A stretch of DNA of 64,000 nt from Acanthacorydalis orientalis (lineage: Eukaryota; Arthropoda; Insecta; Megaloptera; Corydalidae). Positions 23,728 through 35,151 of this stretch are shown here, piece after piece. The stretch is from NCBI GenBank assembly GCA_034766995.1, contig CM068320.1, forward strand, positions 24,094,851-24,158,850. Reading direction: 5' to 3'. The translations under genes and the position numbers were made by a program. The first letter of the stretch is position 1. Each line of letters starts with the position of its first letter. The notes under the pieces were generated by a model that saw nothing but the letters and a program-made list of their open reading frames with translations, was not told where the DNA came from and did not search any database.

Positions 23728-24250
23728 AATAATAATAAATAAAAACGAGTGTAAATCAGACTTATATATGGGTAAGATACATATGAATAAATATATATCA
23801 TGCTCGAAAGTGTCACTATCAAATTTGTTTTATTAGTTAAATTAATCCAATAATGATTTATAATGAACAATTACGTTGTTTTCAACTCTTAATATATTAC
23901 TGATATCGTTCCATTTGAAAATTATGGTACGAATGTTAATACGTATAGTAATGTACGGAAATGAACTCTACAAAACCATCAATTACATATGAAATGCGGC
24001 ATTGTATTTCGAATTACAAGATGTTATTAATCTTTTAGTTGTAGAGTCAACATAACTATACATTAAACACCTACATTTCAGTTCTATTCGCTTGACTGGA
24101 GTACAAAGTAATCGTATTTATAAATTATATTTATATTAATTTACATTGTCAAAGTTATGCGGATATTTTTGAATGACCATTTTATTTCAAGATTTATTAT
24201 GAAAAATGCATTTGAAGTGACAAAGTTCTTAAAAAATTGACAAAGTTAAA
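23061..24250. other. AT-rich DNA, no gene seen
   Basis: (TA)n followed by (TAA)n at 23690-23740. Nothing else recognised. Confidence 0.6.
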
Positions 24251-24252
24251 TA

Positions 24253-24347
24253 TCAGGTTGGTAGAAAAATAATTGCTGTTTATGCACCCATCTTTAAAAC
24301 TTCTTCGATTTTTCTAGCTGTTTTTAGTGATCCAGAACTGTTGGATG
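24253..24347 (-). mobile_element. mellifera-like mariner, isolated right-end fragment
   Basis: CAGGTTGGTAGAAAAATAAT then TGCTGTTTATG is the terminal inverted repeat, followed by TTTAGTGATCCAGAACTGTT, the codons of LDH-LK near the second HTH. It then breaks off. A matching inverted end (TTTTCTTACCAACCTAA) lies at 25141-25168, so a second copy may have inserted into this one. Confidence 0.7.
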
Positions 24348-24355
24348 ATTTGTTA

Positions 24356-24556
24356 TAATCAGTGATTGGTAAATTTCATCTAAATATTATTTTCTTATAT
24401 GTAAATAATTAAAATTGATTTGTTTAAAAGTAATCCACATATTAAACAACAAATAAATACAACATTTAAATAATTCTTAGAAAAAATTTAAACATATTTA
24501 TTACTTTATTTAATATTCAAACAACTTTTATAAACTTTAATAAGAATAATGTTAAT
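24356..24556. repeat. 200-bp segment shared by two mariner loci
   Basis: Aligns with 34946-35151 (GGTAAATTTCATCTAAATAT, AACAAATAAATACAAC, GAAAAAATTTAAACATAT, ACTTTATTTAATATTCA). Both segments end exactly where a mellifera-like mariner begins. Right flanks of the two loci do not match. Confidence 0.8.
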
Positions 24557-24558
24557 AG

Positions 24559-25112
24559 TAGGTTGCTAGATAAATAATTGCGGTTTATAGCCTTAAAATT
24601 TATATACATTTATTAATTTAACGGGTTTTAAGTGGTCCAGAACAGTTGGATGATTAACACCAAACTTTTGTGGAAGCTCTCGAATAGTTATGGGTGATTT
24701 TGATTCAACTAGCACATTCAGTTGGTCGTTATGAACTGAAGAAGAAAGTCCGAGACCTTCTTCATCTTCAACGCTCTTGTCCCCAGCACGAAATTTTTGG
24801 AACCACGATTTCACTGTACGTTCCTTAACAGTATCCACACCAAAAGCACCGTTTAGTTTACGAGCAGTTTCTTTTACCTTACCACCTGTTTTGAATTCAT
24901 ACAAAAATGAATTTATTCGCTTCTTTCCATCTTTAATTCAGTATACTAATTCGAAGCAAAATTAATAATAAAACCAAAGTAAATGTTAACAAAATATAGA
25001 TTGAAAAATACACTTTAAAATAATATTAACATGAAAACGATGAAATGATACTTTCATAAAAAATGAAGGTTAGAATTCAGAAAACAAAAACCGCAATTAT
25101 TTTCTTACCTAA
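24559..25112 (-). mobile_element. mellifera-like mariner deletion derivative, copy M1
   Basis: About 554 bp with inverted ends TAGGTTGCTAGATAAATAAT and CCGCAATTATTTTCTTACC. The minus strand keeps a 103-codon frame: YEFKTGGKVKETARKLNGAF, GVDTVKERTVKSWFQKF (first HTH), then ITIRELPQKFGVNHPTVLDH (second HTH), and it ends in the right terminus. The start region is shifted: ATGGAAAG is followed by a stop, whereas the family start is MEKKQIRAFF. The catalytic DD34D core (about 700 bp) is cleanly missing. A product would bind DNA but could not cut it. Confidence 0.88.
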
Positions 25113-25140
25113 AATATTTTACTATTTAATCTTAACTCTT

Positions 25141-25168
25141 AATAAATTATTTTCTTACCAACCTAAAA
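25141..25168 (-). mobile_element. second mariner left end
   Basis: AATAAATTATTTTCTTACCA ACCTAAAA repeats the mellifera-like terminus 30 bp beyond the end of M1. It may be the partner of the fragment at 24253. Confidence 0.5.
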
Positions 25169-25446
25169 TTATCGTTGCGTTTTAAATTATTATTTTTTGT
25201 AATTAAGATATAATTTAATTGTTTCTAATTAATACGCCGGGTTGATAAAAATTATCTCTTGAATCTGAATCTTCATCAAAGAAAATCATCTTTAAATAAA
25301 AAAATAAATATCTAAAGCATTATAAAACTATCTGAATAAGAAATCAATTTTTTTCAAAAAATCAATTAGTAAAACGATACTTTTTAGATTATACAATAAT
25401 ATATCGAAGATTAATGTTTTGTATGATATTTATTTTATTATATTTT

Positions 25447-25480
25447 AATTTTCTAACTATTTTAAATTAGTTAGAAAATT
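25447..25480. repeat. perfect 13-bp-arm hairpin
   Basis: AATTTTCTAACTA pairs with TAGTTAGAAAATT around an 8-nt TTTTAAAT loop. No coding gene precedes it, so I do not call it a terminator. Confidence 0.7.
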
Positions 25481-25631
25481 AAACTACTAGTTATAAAATC
25501 TATGATCCTTTTGATAAGTTGTCCTTCGTCTGTCCTGTTGATCTTCGTCTATTTAAATCAGTAAAAACATTTTTTTCACTACTAGCTTTGGCACGAGTGT
25601 TATCTTCAAGTAGAGGTTGGAGTATTCAACA

Positions 25632-25671
25632 TCTACCTGATGATGGTACTCATGCCGAAACTAGTTGTAGA
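25632..25671 (+). ncRNA. hammerhead-ribozyme-like fold (candidate)
   Basis: The hammerhead core words occur in order: CTGATGA (25637-25643) and GAAA (25657-25660). They are framed by stem I TCTAC/GTAGA (25632-25636 with 25667-25671), stem II GGTA/TGCC with loop CTCA (25645-25656), and a tiny stem III AC/GT with loop TA (25660-25665). The NUH position reads GTT. One extra T (25644) sits between CTGATGA and stem II. Short-stem-III hammerheads are known in Penelope-like retroelements and retrozymes. Whether this one is active or chance cannot be told here, and no reverse transcriptase is visible beside it. Confidence 0.3.
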
Positions 25672-26404
25672 AAACATACACATGACAAATCCAAAACGAT
25701 GAAGACTAACAGAAGAACAAATAAATAAGTGTTGAGATGTTTCAAATATTAAAAAAGATTTCAATATTAAGTGAAAGCTGCACAATTTATAAGTAAAACA
25801 CATCTAATATATTCATACGTATAAAATTTAATTTAAGCATTTTTTTTAAAAAAAAAATATGAATGAAAAATGAAAAAAAAACAAGGAAAATTCTCAATGT
25901 TTCGTTTTTAAATCCTACAATGATATTAATCGAATTATTAAAAACACATATGCTGTTTAAAAAATCTATTTCAATTTTATTAAATATAAAACTTATTTCA
26001 CATATGTCTTAAATCGATTGAGATTATCTTAATTTTTGACAAATATCTCTTTATCATACATAATTTTGTATCTATTCTTGTTAAAAATAACTTTTATGTC
26101 ATACATATGTTCAACAAATAGGATCTTTAGTTTTGTTATTGTACAAAATTTTACTAAAAATAAAAAATGTAGTCCAAAATTAGAAAATATGCCTAAAATA
26201 TTTATTCAAATATGAAATTTTGAATATATTTTTTGCAAATATTCTATTTACTGTTATCAAAAAAAATTTAAACATTTTGATCATTAGAATTATTTTATTA
26301 TTTACCTATATCCAGAATAATAAAAGTATACAAATAACCTGTAACAATTATGAAAAAAAATTATTAGACATTGAATTTAATAATTATTAATAATTTCAAC
26401 AATG

Positions 26405-26458
<54 letters not shown>

Positions 26459-26464
26459 TATACA

Positions 26465-26496
<32 letters not shown>

Positions 26497-27440
26497 CATG
26501 TGTGTCTGTTTTAACTGTTCAAAAGAAATAAATGTCTGCTGACGTCAACCTCTTAGCTAGGTAAAATATATCTGTTAGACTAGTCACTACTATGAAATAA
26601 TAAATAAACAAATACACTTAATTGTTATTTACAAGAAATAATATTTTACATCAGCAAACTTTCACATTACTTTCTTTTCGTTTTATATTCATTCAAACGG
26701 TTAATTGAAAAATAGAAAATTGTAATCATAAACTACTTCCGTTAATACAGAATTTTTCAGTAAACAAATTCATTAGCACGAGAATTAAATTCATTTCTAA
26801 ACGTAACAAGTTTTTACATACATTTTTCATACCAGGCACTTTAGTATCAATACGGAAATTAATTAATTTTATACCGAGAAAATATTAAAAGAATTATATG
26901 TACATAAAGAAAGAGTGAATACACAGAAAAGAAAAAGATGAAAAGAGAAATTTAATGATTTTCACTTTAAATGCGTGCAAAGTAAGAACTTGCTCATTTA
27001 AGAAAAATTCAAACCGTGCAAAACAATCATTTTCATATTAAGTAAATAAAAAAATGGTAAATATCTCTTAAAGCAAAAAATTTTTCTGCCAACACGAACA
27101 TATATACGGTCATTCGGTCAAATCAAATGGCAATTGAATTACGTTTTTGTAAGATTTATAATTTTTAAAGAATATTTTTCATACAAATTCCTTTAAAAAT
27201 ATTATACGTTTATTCATAACTTCTTTTTAGTTTTAAAAACTGGAAATTATTTAAAAATAGCAATTTGTTTATTTTATTCTCAAATATAAATTAATAATAA
27301 TTATTCCTATTCGAATTTACACTACATTCACGGGTATCGACTGTATACCTATTTTTACTGAAATCCGTCTTTTTGACGAGTAAATTAAAATGCAATTTTT
27401 TGTAAATCTTTTTATCTTATGTTAATAAATTTTTATTAAC
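25672..27440. other. AT-rich DNA, no gene seen
   Basis: Contains a (TA)n/(TG)n compound tract at 26403-26500. Otherwise poly-A/T-rich with no element ends found. The left boundary of the piggyBac remnant could lie near 27290-27380, but I could not define it. Confidence 0.6.
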
Positions 27441-27444
27441 AGTT

Positions 27445-28719
27445 TTATTCGGTACATTTTTTACATAGAAACTCCATTTTGAATGTACATTTTCGGCATA
27501 CATACTTGTTACACTTAATACAAATATTATTAGACCTATTTTTCTTACATAATCCGATTTGGCAAGACTTTCGTACATTAAGATTTTGTATAATTGGCAA
27601 TGAATTGGAACTAGTATTTTGTTCGTCGCCCAAATCACTACCTAGTTCTTCAGTCAGTGGAAAAATAAAATCCATTCTAGATATGTTTACTCCAGTGGTC
27701 TCTCTGTACGATATCCAGGCATTGATGTCTGCCAAATCTAAAATGTTACAAAACACTTGAAGGGACCTTATACGGGACCCTACTTTCACGCTGTATTTTC
27801 TATCCATTTGGTTTACAATATCCACCCCAAACTTAGTTTTGTTGTAAAATGTGATTGTTTCAGGGACACGTTTAGCATTATCTTCTATTTGGATGTTTTC
27901 ATGTTTAGAACTGAGCAATAATACCTTTTTGTTTGGCTTGGATTTGTAAACTGTGAGAACGTACTCATCTGATTTATAAAGCTTTGTGGAAAATCGGATC
28001 ATATCATCTTTCTTAGCCTTTGAAATTTTTGGCAATTCTCTTCTGTTTGCACGTATAATCTCCACAAGAGTTGTTTTTTTTGCAAGGGAAATGCTTGTGA
28101 AAAAGTTGTAAGTACTAATGTTTCTTCCACGGCCTAAATTTTTTGCTTCATACGCCCCTCGGGCATATAAAATTGCTATAAAAACTTGTAATTGTGACTT
28201 TGTAACCACACAATCTTTTTCTAAAACTTTATCCGCCTCCATTCGAGCACGTATTTTGATATACTCAATCATACTTTCATCAATTATCAGTTCAAATGCG
28301 CTACTTACATTGCCAAGCATAATATTTTTTTTGGGTACGCAGTTGGTCCTGGCATATCTTTGAATATACACTTTAAGCTGGTAATCTACCATAACCTCCA
28401 CCTTCTTCTAATGTTTTCCATAAAGTTCCATCAAGAGAACGTTCGATCGAATTGTCTTCATTACTGCAGGTATCAGCAGCTTCTATATCACTTTCGCTCT
28501 CAGGATCTGAAATAATAAGCATCTTTTTCTTTTGCGATATATGCTACGAAGATTTTCATCATCACTGTCGTCAGAATCTTCAGTTTTGTTCACGTTGCTA
28601 ATTTCTTCCTCGCTTTCGCATAGTTCAGTAACACTTGCATCATAATCCGATCCAGATAGGTGTTCGTCTATACTGGTTAGTTTTTTTATCAATTCAATAT
28701 CTTTTCGAGACTTATCCAT
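27445..28719 (-). pseudogene. piggyBac transposase, internally deleted
   Basis: The N-terminal acidic part (28719-28483: MDKSRKDIELIKKL, then DSDDSDDEN) and a 318-codon frame (28401-27445) are joined through frame-shifts near 28515 and 28380; between them the third frame reads SERSLDG-like TLWKTLEEGGGYGRL. The main frame has the N-terminal dimerisation-type segment (IAILYARGAYEAKN) fused directly to GRGRNISTYNFFTSISLAKK. About 150 residues normally lie between, including the first catalytic Asp, and they are gone without loss of frame. In NISTYNFF the second catalytic Asp (usual TDNFF) is Tyr (codon TAC). Later FGVDIVNQM keeps one Asp, but the Asp of DQM is Asn. The C-terminal cysteine-rich, TIR-binding domain is intact (CQIGLCKKN, CIKCNKYVCRKCTF, CKKC). 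It would be a DNA-binding, cleavage-dead protein. Confidence 0.88.
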
Positions 28720-28849
28720 AATACCTAGCCAAGTAGGCAGAACATAAATATAAAAAAATATTTCTTTATTGATAGATTTTCAAACTACTTTGAAAAATTC
28801 AAATCTTCATTTAGTAAATAAATTCCACTTCCTTTTTTGCAAAATTAAC

Positions 28850-29036
28850 TTTTATACTTTTTTCTTTAAACAGAGTGGGATTGTTGATTTAAATATCGAG
28901 GCGTTTCGTCCAAAAGAGCTCCATCCCATTTTTATTCTCCTATTTACTTCTTCAGTGAATGATCCATCTCTGTTGATAAGCTGGTCTAGATAGACATATT
29001 TCGTAACTTCTTCTATTTCCGTTCCTTTTATTTCAA
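28850..29036 (-). pseudogene. RTE fragment (middle of C-terminal half)
   Basis: The reverse complement matches 7909-8094 of the larger copy closely: IEIKGTEIEEVTKYVYL, LINRDGSFTE, then the SIFKSTIPLCLKK region. The right edge abuts (TA)n at 29039-29062. It is separate from the fragment at 29990, whose order along the chromosome is wrong for a single copy. Confidence 0.85.
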
Positions 29037-29387
29037 TTTATATATATATATATATATATATACATATATACACTCTTGTACTTTTTTATTTCTTTGTAAA
29101 TTTATTTACAGCATAGAGCAATATTATTTGCTGTGTAGTGAATTGATATACTCTGTTGGATTACATATGGATAAAATAAAAAAAATGTAAAGTAACATTG
29201 TGCTATTTTGGTTTAATATATCTAATATTGTAATTGATTAAATAGTAATAGATCAAAAATGCTTTTATTTTAAATGCAATAGTTAATTCTCAATTTTTAT
29301 ATTCTTATTCTGTTTCTTACTACAAATGATCGTTTAATTATTATTTTTAGGTATCTTTTTTATTAATAAACTAATATTTTTTTACTA

Positions 29388-29960
29388 TAAAATTGGTAGG
29401 AAAATAATTTCAGGTTTTGTTTTGTGAATTCTAACCTCAATTTTTTTAGATGAAAGTGTCATTTCATCGTATTCATGTTAATATCATTTTAAAGTCCATT
29501 TTTCGGTCTGTATTTTGGTAACATCGACTTGGTTATAATCTTAATTTTGCTTCGAATTGGGTTCTTGAATTAAAGATGGAAAAGAAGCAAATAAGAGCAT
29601 TTTTTTGTATAAGTTCAAAACGGGTGGTAAAGGAGCAGAAACTGCTCGTAAATTAAACGATGCCTTTTGTGTGGATACTGTTAAAGAACGTACGGTGCAA
29701 TCGTGGTTCCAAAATTTCGTGTTGGGGACGAGAGCTTTGAAAATGAAGAAGGTCGCGGATGTCCTTTTCCAGTTTATAACCAGTTACTGAAGGTGTTAGT
29801 TAAATCAGAACCACTTACAACAATTTCAGAGCTTGCACAAAAGTTAGGCGTTAGTCATCCAATAGTTCTGGACCAATTAAAAAAGCTAGGAAAATCAAAA
29901 AAGCAAAAATGTATGTGAATTTGAAGGTCATAAGCCGCAATTATTTTTCTACCAACCTAA
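29388..29960 (+). mobile_element. mellifera-like mariner deletion derivative, copy M3
   Basis: About 570 bp. Right end CCGCAATTATTTTTCTACCA; left end worn (AATTGGTAGGAAAATAATTT). The coding remnant starts at ATGGAAAAGAAGCAAATAAG, reads KFKTGGKGAETARKLNDAF, GVDTVKERTVQSWFQ in one frame and FRVGDESFENEEGRG, LTTISELAQKLGVSHPIVLD in the next (one shift near 29700). It then passes straight into the right terminus, the same deletion as M1, M2 and M4. Confidence 0.88.
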
Positions 29961-29989
29961 TATATACTATATAAATATATATATATATA

Positions 29990-30298
29990 TCAACAGTAGC
30001 AGCAGTAGCAGAAACCTCTGTTAATCCACTGCTGGATAAAAGGCTCTTCCATGATTTTCCATTTTGTACGATTGACTGCTTCTCTTTTCCACTGATTTTC
30101 AATAATTTTTCTAATTTCCTTATTTCACCTGTTCATTGGTTTCTCTCTTGGTCTCTTTATATTCATTGAGTTCCACTTAATAGTTTCTGCTATCCATCAG
30201 TTGTTTTCTCTTCTTGTAACATAGCCCGGCCATTTCCATTATAGACTCTTTTTACTCTTCTTATTACATCTGTGACTCCTGTCTGTTTTCTTATTCAA
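29990..30298 (-). pseudogene. RTE 3'-end fragment
   Basis: The reverse complement matches the last ~290 bp of the copy at 7480-8540: KQTGVTDVIRRVKRVYNGNG-like codons, ...MENHGRAF and CAGCAGTGGATTAACAGAGG. The 3' tail is CTGCTACTGCTGCTACTG. (TA)n tracts lie immediately on both sides (about 29976-29989 and 30298-30316). Confidence 0.85.
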
Positions 30299-30333
30299 TA
30301 TATATATATATATATTTAATGAGAGAGAGAGAG

Positions 30334-32290
30334 ATTTTTCCTAAAATATTTGTATTAGATAAAAACAAAAATAAACAATGTTTTATTAATAACTACGATT
30401 TGTTCTCATGGTTTTACCATCAGTACACTTATGCAATCGAATATCAAAAATCAATATTTATTTAACCACAATGTATGACTGTCCGCTACTAGTTTAATTG
30501 AATGTATTTTTTAATATTGACAGATGGGGCATATGTATGTAAAAAGTTCGCAAATGTTTTTAATATATGTATGAACAAATCCGTAACGATATCAATAATG
30601 CAAATGAAAAAAGAAATGATAAAGAGATTTTGTTATACAAGTCGATGTTATCTGAAGAGTGATGTTAAAAATTTTAAAGTGTCTGCTCATCGAAATATTA
30701 ATGATGAAATACTTGAGCGCAAGGTATGAATTTCGTGTAGGGTTAACGACCGACCTAAATAGAACGGATCGCTAAATTCGCCGAAGTGCTGATGATTTAT
30801 AGTTTTTGTATGTACACAGCGCCACATGTGCTTCATTTTTTTGTGGTTGATATACGTCTGGAGGTGTATATTTGTATAAAATATAATTCGGTAATGGTCA
30901 TTAGGTTACACGGGGAAATATTTTTTTTGTTGCGTTCTGTCATCTTGAATTTCTAACGGTACCAATTTCGACTATATATACTTAATCACGATATTATGTA
31001 GGTCAGCTGGACTTCTACAAGTATGAATTATATAGTTGAAGAAGTGTGGATGTTTAAAAGAGTACAGTTACCGTTATTCCATTTAAGGTCATTCCTACAC
31101 AAATCATTTCCGTGTTTCGACATGTGTAAGTGTTTGAAAAAAAAAATGTATTCATCTGTACATTTATATTACATTTGTATAATGATTTAACACAAATAAT
31201 AACGGAAAACGAATGAAAAATAGAAGACTCAAATTTAAAATAGGCACACTATTTAAATATTCCACGTGTTACTGTAATTAGTTTCGACAAAAAAATGCCG
31301 TTCTTTCTAGAATTCATTATAGAACGAAATTTATTCAAAACAGTAGTTTTAAAATCATTGTTTTTAGAAATAAATTATAATTTACGCAACGTTTTATCTT
31401 TTTTTAATTTATAACAATCTTTAATCTATTTGCATCTTTCAGTACTTGGTAGTAAATGTCAATTTTAAAATAAATATAGAAAGAATAAAGAAAAATTTTA
31501 TAAAAATTAAATAGTTTAACAAGAATTGTTAAAAACAGTTTTGTTAATTTTTAAAATAATTGTTTTGCTTAATTTTATTTATATTCAGGAATCTAATCTA
31601 ATCTGATTTCGCTGCTTTTTTCTTATATTAATTACAAAAAACCACTTTTTCCCATAAATATATTAAAAAAACTATCAACAAACAATTGAGCAAAGAAACA
31701 TGTAAAGATATTCTTCACAAATGTGTCCATAATGGGGCACAATTTTTAGAAATAAATTCGTTTGTCATAAGTAAATATTATAAAAAAATATACAATCATA
31801 TCTGTTTTTTCTTATATTTCATTATTAAAAAAAACTCATGATAATTGTTACTTTAAGAAAAATAATAAAAATATACTTAAAAATATTTCATAAAAATAGT
31901 TAGGAAATTGTTTATCGCTTTTCGAATCCTCTTAATAGATTTTATATTCCTTCCTCCATGCGATCACGACTCTCTGGTCAAGAAAAGTCACTTTTACTAA
32001 TTTGTAATTTTTTTTAAAGTTTACAATTATTAATATAATAACCTCTGTGTATAACGAGAGTTAACAATTATTTGATTTATTTTTAATTTTTTTCCTCTTT
32101 ATATATAACTTAAATTAAATAATGCTCTATAGTTTTTGGGACTGTGACTAAATTTGCTTTCTCAAATCACTCACTTTCAATTTAATGGTCATTATTTATA
32201 AGAAAAAAATTTCCATGGTTTATAGAAGAGTGAAAAATACAGTATAATATTTTAAATAAAATACAGTATTATAGTAAATTACACACATAC
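30334..32290. other. AT-rich DNA with a GC-richer patch
   Basis: 30720-30960 is GC-richer (GGTTAACGACCGACCTAAAT, ATTCGCCGAAGTGCTGATGA) with no long frame. A 75-codon plus frame at 30502-30729 is unrecognised and begins inside AT-rich sequence. The rest shows nothing. Confidence 0.5.
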
Positions 32291-32292
32291 CT

Positions 32293-32295
<3 letters not shown>

Positions 32296-32331
<36 letters not shown>

Positions 32332-32352
32332 TATATATATATAGATAAAAAT

Positions 32353-32405
<53 letters not shown>

Positions 32406-32439
32406 AATATATATAAATATATATATATATATAAATATA

Positions 32440-32471
<32 letters not shown>

Positions 32472-32476
32472 AATAT
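32296..32476. repeat. (TA)n array with TAAATA steps
   Basis: About 180 bp of TA repeat regularly interrupted by an extra A (ATATATAAATATATATAT), giving a higher-order spacing of roughly 20 bp. Confidence 0.95.
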
Positions 32477-32632
32477 ATAATCAATCATATCAAATGGTTT
32501 TCTATCTTAGTTTTAGAACAATAAAACTAACTTTCAGTTAAGGACTTTGTTCAGTATTGAAATCAGTTTTTTATTCATAATTTTAATTTTATATAAATTT
32601 ATCATGCTATTACTGGAAAGTCATTAAAGAGT

Positions 32633-32673
<41 letters not shown>

Positions 32674-33145
32674 CAAATACATATTAAATGCTATGTTAAG
32701 ATTATAAAAACATAGTTTTAAAGTCTACTTAATTCCAGTTATTAAATATCATCAAGATATAATAAAACTACTAATAGCTTTCTTTAAATTTTATTTTTAA
32801 GTTATTTGAAAATACTTTTACAGAAATCAAACATAACCCATATATTAATATCGATATTGGATACCAGATTGTATATAAATAGAAATATCTTATTGGCATA
32901 CTTAGTGAACCGTTGAAAACGAATTAAATCAAATGTTGATTTAACTTATTGACATAATGTTTGCTCATTATAATAAAATATACAAAAAGCACTTAAAAGT
33001 CATTATTTTCGGTTAAATAAATTTAGGACATTTTTTATAAGATTTATCGAGGTAACGGTCTTTTCGAATTCTTCGAATAATATTCATATATAAACTCTGC
33101 ATGCACTTTAATTTACATTTAATATGCCGTCTATAGTTGTTTGTT

Positions 33146-33204
<59 letters not shown>

Positions 33205-33530
33205 TGTGTGTGTGTGTGTCTGTGTATTATATTTCATATCTTTATTAAATACTTTATTTCATATTAATTAGAAATATTGTTTCATTATTCTGTTTGTATC
33301 CAATATTAGTTTTTGTCTGTTTATTTTCAATTTTAGCTTTGTAATGTGTTTAATTTAATTGAAAACGATTGGTTCTGTAATTATTTATTTTTATTTATTT
33401 ATTATTTATTTTATTTACAGATTCTATAATAGCGCATAAGGATTTAATGATATTTTAGAAGATCAACAGAAATCAGTAAGTTTTTATTTATGTTCTTTTA
33501 TGCAGTAATGTATATATACTCGTATATTTA
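32477..33530. other. AT-rich DNA, no gene seen
   Basis: (TA)n at 32636-32668 and a 71-bp (TA)n with (TG)n tail at 33149-33219. 33380-33475 resembles a splice acceptor plus donor but has stops in all frames (see rejected items). Confidence 0.6.
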
Positions 33531-33538
33531 TATATACA

Positions 33539-33982
33539 CAGTGGTGTATTAAAGAGGGTCGAACTGGGTGGTCGCCTGGAGCCCCGTTGAAGATCTCTCT
33601 TTCTTTCTTTCTTTATTATTCTTTATAAAGGATTATTAAATTTATGTTAGTATATTATTAATTGTTTTATTCTGAGCCTGTTATTATCGTTTAAATTCAT
33701 ATAAAGCTTGTAATTTTTTTATTCCCATATAAGGTCTTAATAAAATATTTGAGTTTATTATTAATTGTCCTTATTCTAACCTAGATCCTTTATCATTTGC
33801 TGTTAACACATGCAGATATTTATTAGTTAATAAAATACATGTTTAGTTCCTAATATACTATGTAAGTGATTTTATTTTATTAAAATTAAATTTTTTCGGT
33901 TGCTATTTCAAAAATACACCTGCGTAAAATGCTCCGTATAGTTTCACCGCCCAGGACCCCATATGTTGTTAATCCGCCACTG
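33539..33982. mobile_element. hAT-type MITE
   Basis: Left CAGTGGTGTATTAAAGAGGG and right GTTAATCCGCCACTG ends are inverted, with paired GC-rich subterminal stretches (GGTCGCCTGGAGCCCCG; CCGCCCAGGACCCC). Flanking TATATACA and TATATACT agree at 6 of 8. 444 bp, no frame. The TSD lies in a TA-rich site, so its support is limited. Confidence 0.65.
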
Positions 33983-33986
33983 TATA

Positions 33987-33989
<3 letters not shown>

Positions 33990-34031
<42 letters not shown>
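33990..34031. repeat. (TA)n microsatellite
   Basis: About 20 TA units directly to the right of the hAT-type MITE. Confidence 0.95.
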
Positions 34032-34036
<5 letters not shown>

Positions 34037-34945
34037 TTTAATTTGAATTATAAACTGTTATAATATAAATGAAAAAGATATTTTTGTATTGTAAGTAAAT
34101 AATGTATATTTGTTTATATAAAATATTTTTCGCTATATACTTATATTCATTTTTAAGTCAATATAGAAAGTAAGACGTTATTGTAACATATTTAAATAAT
34201 TTGAAATATTCTGTTGAACGTATTTAAACCGGTCTGTAAAAATTGTTCGTGGAAATTTTTTTATACTTTTTATTTTTTAAATATTTTTTAATGAACACTT
34301 ATTTTAAAGAAATAACTCTTATTATATAAATTAACGCATTGTAAGAATGTTCGACTAAACCATTACTCATGTGAAATTATTTTTTTAATGTTCAGAATTT
34401 CCGGGAATCACCAACTGAAATATTATTATGCTGAGATTTTTAAGTTTGCTTTATGAACGAAAAGATTGGGGTACACGAAAATATATGAAATGCAATTTTA
34501 GATTTTTGTAAAATAAACTTAAGACTTCATAAATCAAATAAATTATTATTTATAATTTATTATATAATTCGATTAAAATACTAAAAAAAATACATGAGAA
34601 ACATTTTTTTGTAATAGACAACCTGCATAATTTGATAATTATCTGAGTATAGACGAGATCTATTACAATGGATATATTCCAGGGGAGACACCAAGTGAGC
34701 TTTCTATTTTAATTTATCATATTTTTTGCATAAATTTTTATTAAAATTTAATATATGGGAATGGTATATTTTAATAATTTGCTTTAGAGAAAAATGTACA
34801 AACAATGAACACTAGCAATTATTATTTTATTATTATGATAGTATTATATTTATTTTGATTAATTTTTAATTATTTTTTATTACACAATCAAACTCGGTTA
34901 TAATGAGTTTTACGGTATCAATTATACTTCTTAGTTATAATCGTT
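34032..34945. other. AT-rich DNA, no gene seen
   Basis: No recognisable feature. Confidence 0.6.
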
Positions 34946-35151
34946 ATTAATTATGTTCAGTACCTGGTGAATTTCATCTAGATATTATTTTTTATGTATA
35001 AATAATAAAATTCATTTATTTAGTAATTCACAAATTAAATAACAAATAAATACAAAATTTATATAATACTTCGAAAAAATTTAAACATATTCATCACTTT
35101 ATTTAATATTCATAAAACTTTTACAAACTTTAATCAGAATAATGGTAATAT
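34946..35151. repeat. 200-bp segment shared by two mariner loci
   Basis: Second copy of 24356-24556, again ending at a mariner terminus. TGGTGAATTTCATCTAGATA and CTTTACAAACTTTAATC are the clearest shared words. Confidence 0.8.

Noticed and set aside
25447..25480. Hairpin as a transcription terminator
   Set aside because: No gene ends beside it, and the organism appears eukaryotic, where such terminators are not expected.
28720..28849. Possible right end of the piggyBac element at the TTAA at 28845
   Set aside because: The adjoining sequence CACTTCCTTTTTTGCAAAA is not inverted-repeated on the other side, so the boundary is not supported.
33380..33475. Splice-acceptor-like TTTATTTTATTTACAG followed 55 bp later by a donor-like TCA|GTAAGT
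   Set aside because: The enclosed 55 bp has stops in all three frames, and the acceptor tract is a low-complexity TTTA run, so a coding exon is excluded. A non-coding exon cannot be told from chance.
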